Of a DNA stretch of 64,000 nt, positions 26,637 through 33,162 are shown one piece after another. The notes beneath the pieces are model-generated. The model saw nothing but the letters and a program-made list of their open reading frames with translations. It did not search any database and had not been told where the DNA came from. This stretch comes from an uncultured Hellea sp. GTDB taxonomy: Bacteria > Pseudomonadota > Alphaproteobacteria > Caulobacterales > Maricaulaceae. Numbering within the stretch: the stretch's first letter is position 1; each line of letters opens with the position of its first letter. The DNA lies in the NCBI GenBank assembly GCA_938007935.1, contig CALLMD010000019.1, forward strand, positions 1 through 64,000, written 5' to 3'. Position numbers and translations under genes: made by a program.

Positions 26637-26727
26637 TGGAGGTGAGGATGGGATTCGAACCCACGTTAGGCTATTAACCTAAACACGCTTTCCAAGCGTG
26701 CGCCTTAAACCACTCGGCCACCTCACC
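26637..26727 (-). tRNA. tRNA-Ser (GGA)
   Basis: Complete 91-nt class II tRNA including an encoded CCA. Acceptor arms GGTGAGG (26721-26727) and CCTCACC (26641-26647), D arm GGCCGAGTGGTTTAAGGC, anticodon stem CACGC/GCGTG with loop TTGGAAA (anticodon GGA), a long variable arm and a T arm with GTTCGAATC. The discriminator base is T, whereas bacterial serine tRNAs usually have G. Its 3' end is duplicated at 13250-13286. Confidence 0.95.
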
Positions 26728-26741
26728 TCTGAGACTATGTA

Positions 26742-26758
26742 CCTCGGATAATCCGAGG
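26742..26758. other. 8-bp inverted repeat upstream of tRNA-Ser
   Basis: CCTCGGAT-A-ATCCGAGG is a perfect palindrome 15 bp upstream of the tRNA 5' end. A second perfect one, GCGCGTC-TAT-GACGCGC, lies at 26796-26812. Neither is followed by a T-run on the minus strand; they may be processing hairpins of the precursor or scars of recombination. Confidence 0.4.
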
Positions 26759-26817
26759 GGTTTGAGATAAGCGCACGCTTACCTTTTAAATGCTTGCGCG
26801 TCTATGACGCGCGGGCT

Positions 26818-26861
26818 GTGCGCCTTAAACCCCAAGAGAGATGTCTGCGCCACCTCACCTC
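26818..26861 (-). pseudogene. Broken 5' part of a second tRNA-Ser copy
   Basis: On the minus strand this reads GGTGAGGTGGC, then 17-18 unrelated bases, then GGTTTAAGGCGCAC, matching the 5' acceptor arm and D-arm end of the neighbouring tRNA-Ser with an insertion in the D loop. The rest of the tRNA is missing. It cannot give a working tRNA and is best seen as a duplication or recombination remnant. Confidence 0.6.
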
Positions 26862-26984
26862 GGTTGCCATTTTATTGCGAGGCCAACTGCCTAACAATTA
26901 GCGAGCGATATAGCGGGTTTTGTTATTTGTACAAGGGGTTTGAGGTCTATTCACAGATGTTTCCAAGCCTGATAGGGAAGGCCC

Positions 26985-27716
26985 ATGAGCCAAGCCTTTC
27001 ATATGATTAAAGCCGTCAGCGATGCCCCCGTTTTTATATTCGGGGACCATGCCTCGCGCCATATTCCAAACGCGTATGATAATCTGGGCCTCACCGGTGA
27101 TGACCTGATCCGCCATATCGCGTGGGATATCGGGACAGAGACGGTTATACGGCATCTGTGCGAGCATTTTGGCTGCGGCGGGCAGCTCGCGGGTGTGTCA
27201 CGATTGGTGATTGATTTAAACCGTGACCCCGAAGCCAAAGGCCTTATCCCCGCAGAGAGTGACGGGACGCATATTCCCGGCAATGCAGATTTATCAGAGG
27301 CCCAGCGCCAAGACCGTATGGCGCGTTTTTATACGCCCTATCATGCGGCGCTGGGGCAAAATCTGGGCCGCTTAAAGACGCCTTTTGTGCTCTCTATTCA
27401 CAGCTTCACGCCCAAACCCGATACGGGCGAGGCGCGCCCAACCGATATTGGGTTATTGGTGCGTCATGACGCGGCCAGCGCGAAGCAGTTTAAAGAGATG
27501 TGTCAGGAGATAAGCCCAAGCTTTCAGGTCGATATCAACCTGCCCTATTCCGCCTATGATTTAAATTATACCGTGGATGAGCATGTTGCCCCGCGCGGGC
27601 TGCGCCATCTTGCAATCGAGATCAGGCAAGACCATATCGACACAGATGAGAAAGCACGGGCAATCGCAAGCGTGCTCGCAAACGTAATAGAGCCAATAAT
27701 AAACTTAAAGACATAG
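26985..27716 (+). CDS. N-formylglutamate amidohydrolase family protein
   Basis: Predicted zinc-dependent amidohydrolase of the FGase family, named for cleavage of N-formylglutamate to glutamate and formate in histidine breakdown. 243 aa. Conserved stretches are FGDHASRHIP near residue 20, DIGTETVIRHL, RLVIDLNRDP around 70-80, and SIHSFTPKP around 145 with the likely metal ligands. ATG 26985 has AGGGAAGG upstream. No hut genes are near, so the physiological substrate is uncertain; the next gene, msrA, begins 8 bp later and is likely co-transcribed. Confidence 0.85.
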   Translation: MSQAFHMIKAVSDAPVFIFGDHASRHIPNAYDNLGLTGDDLIRHIAWDIGTETVIRHLCEHFGCGGQLAGVSRLVIDLNRDPEAKGLIPAESDGTHIPGNADLSEAQRQDRMARFYTPYHAALGQNLGRLKTPFVLSIHSFTPKPDTGEARPTDIGLLVRHDAASAKQFKEMCQEISPSFQVDINLPYSAYDLNYTVDEHVAPRGLRHLAIEIRQDHIDTDEKARAIASVLANVIEPIINLKT

Positions 27717-27724
27717 GACCTGAT

Positions 27725-28294
27725 ATGCTGGCCACAAATCCGATACACCTGATTAACGGCAACAATATGTTTGGGGATTACCCCGATGGCATGGAGCAAG
27801 TGCAGCTCGGTATGGGCTGTTTCTGGGGGGCCGAGCGTATCCTGTGGAAACTGGACGGCGTTTATGTGACCTCTGTTGGCTATGCGGGCGGGCATACGAC
27901 TGATCCCGATTATAAGAAAACATGCACAGGCATGACGGGCCATGCCGAAATGGTGCATGTTGTTTATGATCCCAAAATCATTTCGTTTGACGAAATCCTG
28001 AAAGTGTTTTTCGAAAATCATGACCCCACACAGGGCGACCGCCAAGGTAATGATAGAGGCCCGCAATATCGCAGTGCGATATATGCCTACACAGAAACAC
28101 AACTAAACCAAGCTGAAGAAGCCATGTTCAGATACGCAGAGGCTTATGGACGGCCGGTAACTACTGAGTTGCGCAAGGCACCAAAATATTATCCCGCCGA
28201 AGATTATCATCAGCAATATCTGAAAAAGAACCCGCAAGGCTATTGCATGCACGGCCCAACAGGTATTGTCTGCCAGCTCCCCGAGCGGGATTAA
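27725..28294 (+). CDS. msrA: Peptide-methionine (S)-S-oxide reductase MsrA
   Basis: Repairs oxidised methionine (S epimer) in proteins. 189 aa, standard length. The catalytic motif GCFWG is present with Cys32, followed by the family segments GYAGGHT and GHAEMVHVVYDP, and a possible resolving cysteine in the C-terminal GYCMHGPTG. No signal peptide, so cytosolic. Ends in a 4-bp overlap with the convergent rsmE gene. The partner msrB lies 1.9 kb downstream on the same strand. Confidence 0.95.
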   Translation: MLATNPIHLINGNNMFGDYPDGMEQVQLGMGCFWGAERILWKLDGVYVTSVGYAGGHTTDPDYKKTCTGMTGHAEMVHVVYDPKIISFDEILKVFFENHDPTQGDRQGNDRGPQYRSAIYAYTETQLNQAEEAMFRYAEAYGRPVTTELRKAPKYYPAEDYHQQYLKKNPQGYCMHGPTGIVCQLPERD

Positions 28295-29025
28295 GTCCAA
28301 TCACCATTCGCCACTTGCCATAGGGTGAGTAATGAGAGCGCCGCCGTATCGGCGCGCAAGATACGCGGGCCGAGTGAGACGGGCGTGACAAAATTTTGCG
28401 CGCGAAGTGTCTCACGCTCTTGAGGCGTGAAGCCACCTTCGGGGCCGATGAGAATAGCTGCAGGCCCCTGTATATCGCTGAGCGCTTTTAGAGCTGGGGC
28501 AGCATCTCCCGCTTCATCGGCAAAGATTAAGCTGCGAGAGCTATCCCAACCATCAAGAATCTGTCCGAGTTTTTGGACGGGGTGGATAGCGGGTATGTCA
28601 AGGCGCTCTGTTTGCTCTGCCGCCTCTATGGCTTGGGCCTGCATTTTCTCAAGATTGAGTTTTGGAAATTGGGTGCGCTGCGTGATGACGGGCTGCAGCG
28701 CCTTCGCCCCTAGCTCTGTCGCTTTTTCTACAATAAAGGCCGTGCGGTGTTTTCTAACGGGCGCAAAACAAAGCGTGATATCGGGGCTAGCTTTAGGCTC
28801 GCGGAGCTGCTCTTCGACGGTAAGCGTCGCGCTGCGTTTCGAAATTGCCGTTATTTCCGCGCGCCATTCGCCGTCTTGGCCGTTAAAAATACGCACGCCC
28901 ACCCCCTTGCGCTTACGCAGCACCGTGCCGAGGTAATGGGCTTGATCTTTTGGTAGCTCAAAACTTTTGCCGTTAACAAGCGTTGTATCGACATATAGGC
29001 GGGTGAGTGTGTAATTTTCACGCAT
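28291..29025 (-). CDS. rsmE: 16S rRNA m3U1498 methyltransferase RsmE
   Basis: SPOUT-family methyltransferase that modifies U1498 of 16S rRNA using S-adenosylmethionine. 244 aa. It has the N-terminal PUA-like part (RLYVDTTLVNGKSFEL) and the trefoil-knot cofactor site GPEGGFTPQE and LGPRILRADTAAL near the C-terminus, which are diagnostic. Starts at ATG 29025. Stand-alone gene on the minus strand, convergent with msrA. Confidence 0.93.
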   Translation of the reverse strand: MRENYTLTRLYVDTTLVNGKSFELPKDQAHYLGTVLRKRKGVGVRIFNGQDGEWRAEITAISKRSATLTVEEQLREPKASPDITLCFAPVRKHRTAFIVEKATELGAKALQPVITQRTQFPKLNLEKMQAQAIEAAEQTERLDIPAIHPVQKLGQILDGWDSSRSLIFADEAGDAAPALKALSDIQGPAAILIGPEGGFTPQERETLRAQNFVTPVSLGPRILRADTAALSLLTLWQVANGDWT

Positions 29026-29082
29026 GGGATTGTCTTAACCCAAGAAATAAAGCTAATCATCAAAATATGAATGAAATTTCGT

Positions 29083-29125
29083 GCCCCTCACCCGCCCTTC
29101 GGGCACCCTCTCCCCGAGGAGAGGA
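29083..29125. repeat. REP-like palindromic repeat
   Basis: CCCTCACCCGCCCTTCGGGC followed by ACCCTCTCCCCGAGGAGAGG contains two small hairpins (GCCC-TTC-GGGC and CTCCCCGAGGAG). This form is common as a dispersed repeat in proteobacterial genomes. The second half supplies the GAGGAGAGG just before ubiA, so it may double as ribosome binding sequence. Confidence 0.6.
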
Positions 29126-29137
29126 AGCGGTTTATTT

Positions 29138-30100
29138 ATGAGCGCCGCAATAAAAGATTCCAATAAGGGCCATTGGGTGAACCGTTCGCCTTTATCTCTG
29201 CGTCCTTACCTCCAGCTCTCACGGCTTGATCGGCCTGTCGGCTATTGGCTACTGGCCTTGCCGGGCTGGATTGGGCTGGCTTTTGCGACGCTCTCACATG
29301 GGTTTGAGGTCAGCGATTTGAAATGGGCGGCGCTTATTTTAATCGGCGCGATCGCCATGCGCGGGGCGGGCTGTACCTATAATGATATTGTTGATCAGGA
29401 CTTAGACGCCAAGGTAGAGCGCTCCGCCCTACGCCCCCTGCCCGCAGGTACGGTGACGACCAAGCAAGCCTGGATATGGACCTTTGCACAATGTTTTATC
29501 GGAATGCTTGTTTTGCTTTGCCTGCCACGGCTGGCGCAAATTATAGCGCTTTGCTCCATACCGCTCGTAGCGGCTTATCCCTTTATGAAACGCATCACAT
29601 GGTGGCCGCAAATCTGGCTCGGCCTCACCTTTAACTGGGCGGTGCTAGTGGCCTATTCCGCGAAGACGGGGACGGTGAGTATTCCGCTCCTGATATTATA
29701 TGCAGGGCTGATATTCTGGACTGTCGGCTATGATACCATTTACGCCTGCCAAGATATTGAAGACGACATGAAGATTGGAGTTAAAAGCACTGCGCGAAGG
29801 TTTGGGAAAAGGGTGAAGTTGGGGGTAAGTGCATCTTATGTAATTTGTGTAGTTCTGATATCATTAGCTATCGGAATTGATATGCCTAAGTCATGGCTAT
29901 CAGCGATACCCACAACCATCTTCATTTCCATGCTTCTATTTGTAATTTTACTCATTGTACAAGTATTAAAATTTGAACCTACCAACGGAAAGTTATCCTT
30001 AAAAATTTTTAAATCAAACTTTTGGGCAGGATTATCTTTAATACCATTCATAATCTTGGCAGGATTTTTAAATTGGATATCTGTTTCATATGGCCCTTAA
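29138..30100 (+). CDS. ubiA: 4-hydroxybenzoate polyprenyltransferase UbiA
   Basis: Inner membrane enzyme attaching the polyprenyl chain to 4-hydroxybenzoate in ubiquinone synthesis. About 320 aa with some eight helices. Both Asp-rich prenyl-diphosphate motifs are present: NDIVDQDLDAKV near residue 90 and YDTIYACQDIEDD near 205. The ATG at 29138 is used; the frame continues upstream into the REP-like repeat and is not meaningful there. The last third of the gene (from about 29760) is much richer in A+T than the rest while the protein stays recognisable (KSNFWAGL near the end), so the gene looks mosaic. Confidence 0.92.
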   Translation: MSAAIKDSNKGHWVNRSPLSLRPYLQLSRLDRPVGYWLLALPGWIGLAFATLSHGFEVSDLKWAALILIGAIAMRGAGCTYNDIVDQDLDAKVERSALRPLPAGTVTTKQAWIWTFAQCFIGMLVLLCLPRLAQIIALCSIPLVAAYPFMKRITWWPQIWLGLTFNWAVLVAYSAKTGTVSIPLLILYAGLIFWTVGYDTIYACQDIEDDMKIGVKSTARRFGKRVKLGVSASYVICVVLISLAIGIDMPKSWLSAIPTTIFISMLLFVILLIVQVLKFEPTNGKLSLKIFKSNFWAGLSLIPFIILAGFLNWISVSYGP

Positions 30101-30180
30101 ACTCACCGCATCGTGAACACAACTTGTTTGGTCTCTCATTCGTATCTACCTATATTAGACGGACAGAATAGGAGTATCCC

Positions 30181-30714
30181 ATGCTGACCAAACCCTTATC
30201 TAGACGCGAGCTTGGCCTCGGCACCGCCGCTTTAACTTTGACCGCTTGCGCAAAAACGGGCACAGAGGCCCATGCACAAAATCAAGCGAAACATAAAGCA
30301 GCGGAGGCGATTATGAGTGATACGGATTGGGCGAATGTGTCTGAGCAAGAGTGGCAACAGCGCCTCACCGCGATGGAATTTAATGTCCTGCGCAAAGAAG
30401 GTACAGAGCGCCCGGGGACATCGCCGCTAAATCAGGAAAAGCGTAAAGGTACATTTGTCTGCGCGGGTTGCGCGCTCCCCCTCTTTACCTCAGAGCAAAA
30501 ATACGAATCTGGCACAGGTTGGCCAAGCTTTTTTGACGTGATTGACGGCAATATTGGTACCAAGGTTGACCGCAAGCTCTTTATGGCGCGCACGGAATAT
30601 CATTGCGCGCGCTGTGGGGGTCATCAAGGTCACGTCTTTAAAGACGGGCCCGCGCCAACGGGTCTGCGCTATTGCAATAATGGCGTCGCCTTAGATTTCA
30701 TACCAGACGCATAA
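30181..30714 (+). CDS. msrB: Exported peptide-methionine (R)-S-oxide reductase MsrB
   Basis: Reduces the R epimer of methionine sulfoxide in proteins. The MsrB domain covers about residues 48-175, with zinc cysteines in CAGC and CARC, the GTGWPSF motif, and the catalytic cysteine in RYCNNGVAL (Cys165; most family members read RYCIN). The first 23 residues look like a twin-arginine-type signal (SRRELGLGTAALTLTAC) with a lipobox-like LTAC, so the protein may be a periplasmic lipoprotein. An internal start near MSDTDW would give a cytosolic form. Possibly protects envelope proteins. Confidence 0.93.
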   Translation: MLTKPLSRRELGLGTAALTLTACAKTGTEAHAQNQAKHKAAEAIMSDTDWANVSEQEWQQRLTAMEFNVLRKEGTERPGTSPLNQEKRKGTFVCAGCALPLFTSEQKYESGTGWPSFFDVIDGNIGTKVDRKLFMARTEYHCARCGGHQGHVFKDGPAPTGLRYCNNGVALDFIPDA

Positions 30715-30814
30715 CTGTAATTTTCATAAAATTCATTATTGCAAAATTAAATTTTCTGTCGCAGAATTTCATTATTGTTAGCCGCTGGATTGTCTGGCCG
30801 CATTATGAAAGGAG

Positions 30815-30979
30815 GTATCATTTGTCTATCTATTTTGAGGGGTCTGCCCGAAGCTGTTAGATCAGCCCTTTCGTAAAAGCGAAATTGGGTAAAGACTATC
30901 TATCTTGAAACTGGGCATGGCGCCCAGTGAGACCCAAACTTCAGAATTGAGCCCCCTGATACTGTCAGGGGGCTTTTTT
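30815..30979 (+). ncRNA. Candidate small RNA with terminator
   Basis: The 320-bp gap between msrB and the MarR gene contains a run of pairable sequence ending in a strong terminator: TTTCG/CGAAA (about 30868-30885), CTGGGC/GCCCAG around 30911-30926, and GGGTCT (30840) pairing at distance with AGACCC (30930). This is more structure than an ordinary 5' leader needs, and it terminates 57 bp before the next start codon. A 23-codon frame at 30805-30876 (ATGAAAGGAGG...) overlaps it and could be a leader peptide. Family unknown; 5' end is a guess. Confidence 0.45.
30951..30979 (+). terminator. Strong rho-independent terminator
   Basis: GCCCCCTGA pairs perfectly with TCAGGGGGC (9 bp, 5-nt loop TACTG) and is followed by six T residues. 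It lies before the MarR gene, so it must end an upstream transcript, either the candidate small RNA or msrB. Confidence 0.9.
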
Positions 30980-31035
30980 CATTGTGTTATACCGCGCGGC
31001 CTATTACTTCGGATACAAAGCAAATAGGACTTATC

Positions 31036-31479
31036 ATGGCCATAGCTCGCCCCGTAGATCGCCGCCTCTTCTTTTTCTTTGACCGCGCCCATACGCAAAT
31101 GGCGAAGGCGGCAGATAATTTTTTATCCACGCGTTCAGGCGTTAGCACCGCCCAAGCCGCCGTGCTCATATATCTGGGTTATAATGATAATTGCCGCCTC
31201 TCCGATTTAGCTGAGGGCACAGGACGTAAAAACTCAGCGGTAACAGGCCTGATCTCACGTATGGAAAAAGACGACCTTGTTCAGCGACATGGACAACTTA
31301 CTGATCGCCGCTCAAAATCAGTATCATTAACAGGAAAAGGCTGGGCGCTGCGCGACGATGTTATGAATGATTTTCGCGATTTTAATGACAGGCTCATCAA
31401 AGGTATGAGCGATAGCGAAGTCGAAACCGTTTTGAAATTTCTGACGCTTGGGCCAGAAAATGCAAAATCGGCGTCATAA
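31036..31479 (+). CDS. MarR-family transcriptional regulator
   Basis: DNA-binding regulator of 147 aa with the winged-helix MarR fold: the recognition part is GRKNSAVTGLISRMEKDDLVQR (about residues 60-80), and the wing is DRRSKSVSLTGKG. No ligand can be predicted. The ATG at 31036 is chosen because AGGACT lies just before it; the frame extends upstream into the terminator. Gene neighbours do not reveal its target; a palindrome of 17 bp lies 38 bp after its stop. Confidence 0.88.
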   Translation: MAIARPVDRRLFFFFDRAHTQMAKAADNFLSTRSGVSTAQAAVLIYLGYNDNCRLSDLAEGTGRKNSAVTGLISRMEKDDLVQRHGQLTDRRSKSVSLTGKGWALRDDVMNDFRDFNDRLIKGMSDSEVETVLKFLTLGPENAKSAS

Positions 31480-31517
31480 TTGACAAGCCTTAAAGACGCC
31501 AATTCACAAGACTTAAT

Positions 31518-31534
31518 CTTAACATAATGTTAAG
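31518..31534. promoter_or_regulatory. 17-bp palindrome, possible operator
   Basis: CTTAACAT-A-ATGTTAAG is a perfect inverted repeat located between the MarR gene and the small exported protein gene, about 34 bp before the latter's ATG. Its size and A+T-rich symmetry fit a MarR-type binding site. Confidence 0.4.
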
Positions 31535-31567
31535 CATAACTAACTTGGCAACAGGTTGGAGGCGCAA

Positions 31568-32026
31568 ATGACAGTATTTATGAGAACGGGATTGGTTCTC
31601 TTGTCTTTGCTTACGCTGGCAATATTTAGCGCTGGTGATGAGCGGGGGCAATCCTCTGCGCAAGCCGCAACCCCGATAAATGAGAGTACATCCGCGAGAG
31701 ACGCAGCAACTTCCCGCGAAGATATCAAGCTGACCAATAGCTGTATCGAGGCGGGTCAAGCCAAAGAACATTGCGTCTGCGTGACCAAAATTTTCAAACA
31801 TGATATGTCGCTGCGCGAATATCTGGCCGCCATAAAACTATACACAACGAGTAAAAGCGATGACCCGACGCGTAACAGCGCGGCTAAATTAAGCCTGCGC
31901 CAAATAGGATATAACGAGCAAGAAATTACGATGATTGATGGTCTGCAGCGCCGCCTATCCAATATATCAGGGCTAGAAAAGAGGTGTGCGGTGGCAACGG
32001 CCTATTTTGATCAAGAAGAGCGTTAG
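31568..32026 (+). CDS. Hypothetical exported protein with cysteine pairs
   Basis: A 152-aa protein that I do not recognise. It has an N-terminal signal peptide (LVLLSLLTLAIFSAG), a Ser/Ala/Thr-rich linker, then a small helical domain with SCIEAGQ, HCVCVTK and a later RCAVATAYF, four cysteines in all, which may form two disulfides in the periplasm. The ATG at 31568 has GGAGGC upstream. It is followed at 31 bp by a DsbA-type thioredoxin-fold protein, but that one lacks a signal peptide, so a direct link is doubtful. Confidence 0.65.
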   Translation: MTVFMRTGLVLLSLLTLAIFSAGDERGQSSAQAATPINESTSARDAATSREDIKLTNSCIEAGQAKEHCVCVTKIFKHDMSLREYLAAIKLYTTSKSDDPTRNSAAKLSLRQIGYNEQEITMIDGLQRRLSNISGLEKRCAVATAYFDQEER

Positions 32027-32057
32027 ACAGAGCGCACGGGATAAGCTATCTGGCCAC

Positions 32058-32729
32058 ATGGCCAAATCGAAAACATCTTCTGCCTCTATACAAGTCGATA
32101 TCGTCTCCGATGTTGTTTGTCCGTGGTGCTGGGTCGGCGTTAAACTTTTTCTCAAAGCCGCCAAGCAATCAGGAAAAAACATCGTCCTCTCTTGGCGGCC
32201 CTATATGCTTGATCCCGCTGTTCCAGAAAACGGCGTGGCCTATAAAGATTATATGAAACAAAAATTTGGCGACGCGCCTTCAAACCGTTTCAAAGAAATG
32301 CGCCAGCATTTGGAACAAGTCGGCCCGTCACTTGGTATAGATTTTAAATTTGACGACATCCCAATGCGGCCCAATACGCTAGACGCGCACCGCCTGATTA
32401 AATGGGCGCAAGGTCAAAATAAAGCCAATGAAGCGTCAGAAGCTTTATTTGAAGCCTATTTCACAGACCTCAAAGACGTGGGCAATATCGACGTTCTCAT
32501 CCAGATCAGCGAGGCGATAGGCATGGACAAAGATGTGGTTGAAAAACTACTGGGCGGCGATGATGACAAAAACGCTGTGCGAGAAGAAATTATGTTCTTT
32601 CGTAATCTTGGCGTGAATGCCGTCCCTACATTTATATATAATGGACAATTTGCTATCCAAGGGGCACAAGGTCCAGAGGCTCATTTAGAGGCTATCAAAA
32701 ACGCTGCAAATATGCCTGCAAGTGCTTAA
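32058..32729 (+). CDS. DsbA-family (FrnE-like) oxidoreductase
   Basis: Cytosolic thioredoxin-fold protein of the DsbA/FrnE group, about 223 aa. The redox motif CPWC is at residues 21-24 within VDIVSDVVCPWCWVG, and the cis-proline segment AVPTFIYNG is near the C-terminus, as in the family. The frame begins earlier (31986) but overlaps the previous gene; the ATG at 32058 gives the family N-terminus. Members act as disulfide oxidoreductases or are related to 2-hydroxychromene-2-carboxylate isomerase; the sequence alone favours the former because CPWC is intact. Confidence 0.88.
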   Translation: MAKSKTSSASIQVDIVSDVVCPWCWVGVKLFLKAAKQSGKNIVLSWRPYMLDPAVPENGVAYKDYMKQKFGDAPSNRFKEMRQHLEQVGPSLGIDFKFDDIPMRPNTLDAHRLIKWAQGQNKANEASEALFEAYFTDLKDVGNIDVLIQISEAIGMDKDVVEKLLGGDDDKNAVREEIMFFRNLGVNAVPTFIYNGQFAIQGAQGPEAHLEAIKNAANMPASA

Positions 32730-32752
32730 TTTTATGACTAGGAATTGACTTC

Positions 32753-33157
32753 ATGACTACATTTCAAATTGTTGCGCTATATGTCGCCCTTCACCTCATC
32801 CTCTTACCCATTCTCATGTTCCGTGTTGGGCAAGTGCGAATTAAAGAAAAAATCAGTCTTGGCGACGGAGAAAACCCGGCTTTATTTGCCCGCATTCGGG
32901 CCCATGGAAATTATGTCGAAACCGCGCCTTTCGCCCTTATCGGTCTCTTTGCACTCGCGATGATGGGCGCCAATCATATAGCGCTCCATCTCTTTGGCGC
33001 TATTTTTCTTTTGGGACGCCTACTTCATGCTCATGGCATGGCGCAAAAAGGGTCTAATGGTAAAGGCCGCCTCATCGGCACGATGATGACCCTCTTTACA
33101 TTTTTCGGAACGGCGCTTTATTTATTATTCCTCATCCTCACATTCGCAAATAGTTAA
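32753..33157 (+). CDS. MAPEG family membrane protein
   Basis: Small inner membrane protein of 134 aa with four hydrophobic helices. The MAPEG pattern is visible in RIRAHGNYVETAPFALI (family E-R-x-x-x-A-x-x-N-x-x-E like motif) and in FGAIFLLGRLLHAHG. The superfamily includes glutathione transferases and peroxidases; glutathione is presumably available because gshA is present, but the bacterial members are mostly uncharacterised. Lies between the DsbA-like gene and pmbA with short gaps (23 and 5 bp). Confidence 0.85.
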   Translation: MTTFQIVALYVALHLILLPILMFRVGQVRIKEKISLGDGENPALFARIRAHGNYVETAPFALIGLFALAMMGANHIALHLFGAIFLLGRLLHAHGMAQKGSNGKGRLIGTMMTLFTFFGTALYLLFLILTFANS

Positions 33158-33162
33158 GCTTA

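Larger units (their letters stand above)
13250..26639. mobile_element. Probable tRNA-Ser genomic island with type I secretion and RTX genes
   Basis: The segment of 13.4 kb is bounded on the right by the intact tRNA-Ser(GGA) gene and on the left by a copy of its 3' end in the same orientation, as expected after integration into the tRNA 3' end. It holds a Wza-like protein, TolC, HlyD, a PrtD-like ABC protein and two RTX proteins, and the G+C content looks lower than in neighbouring housekeeping genes. No integrase or excisionase is visible, so if it was mobile it has lost these genes. A transposase remnant lies inside at 24176-24292. The boundary is seen; the island interpretation is inference. 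Confidence 0.6.

Noticed and set aside
13250..26639. An intact integrative element
   Set aside because: No integrase, excisionase, replication or conjugation gene was found between the tRNA-derived borders.
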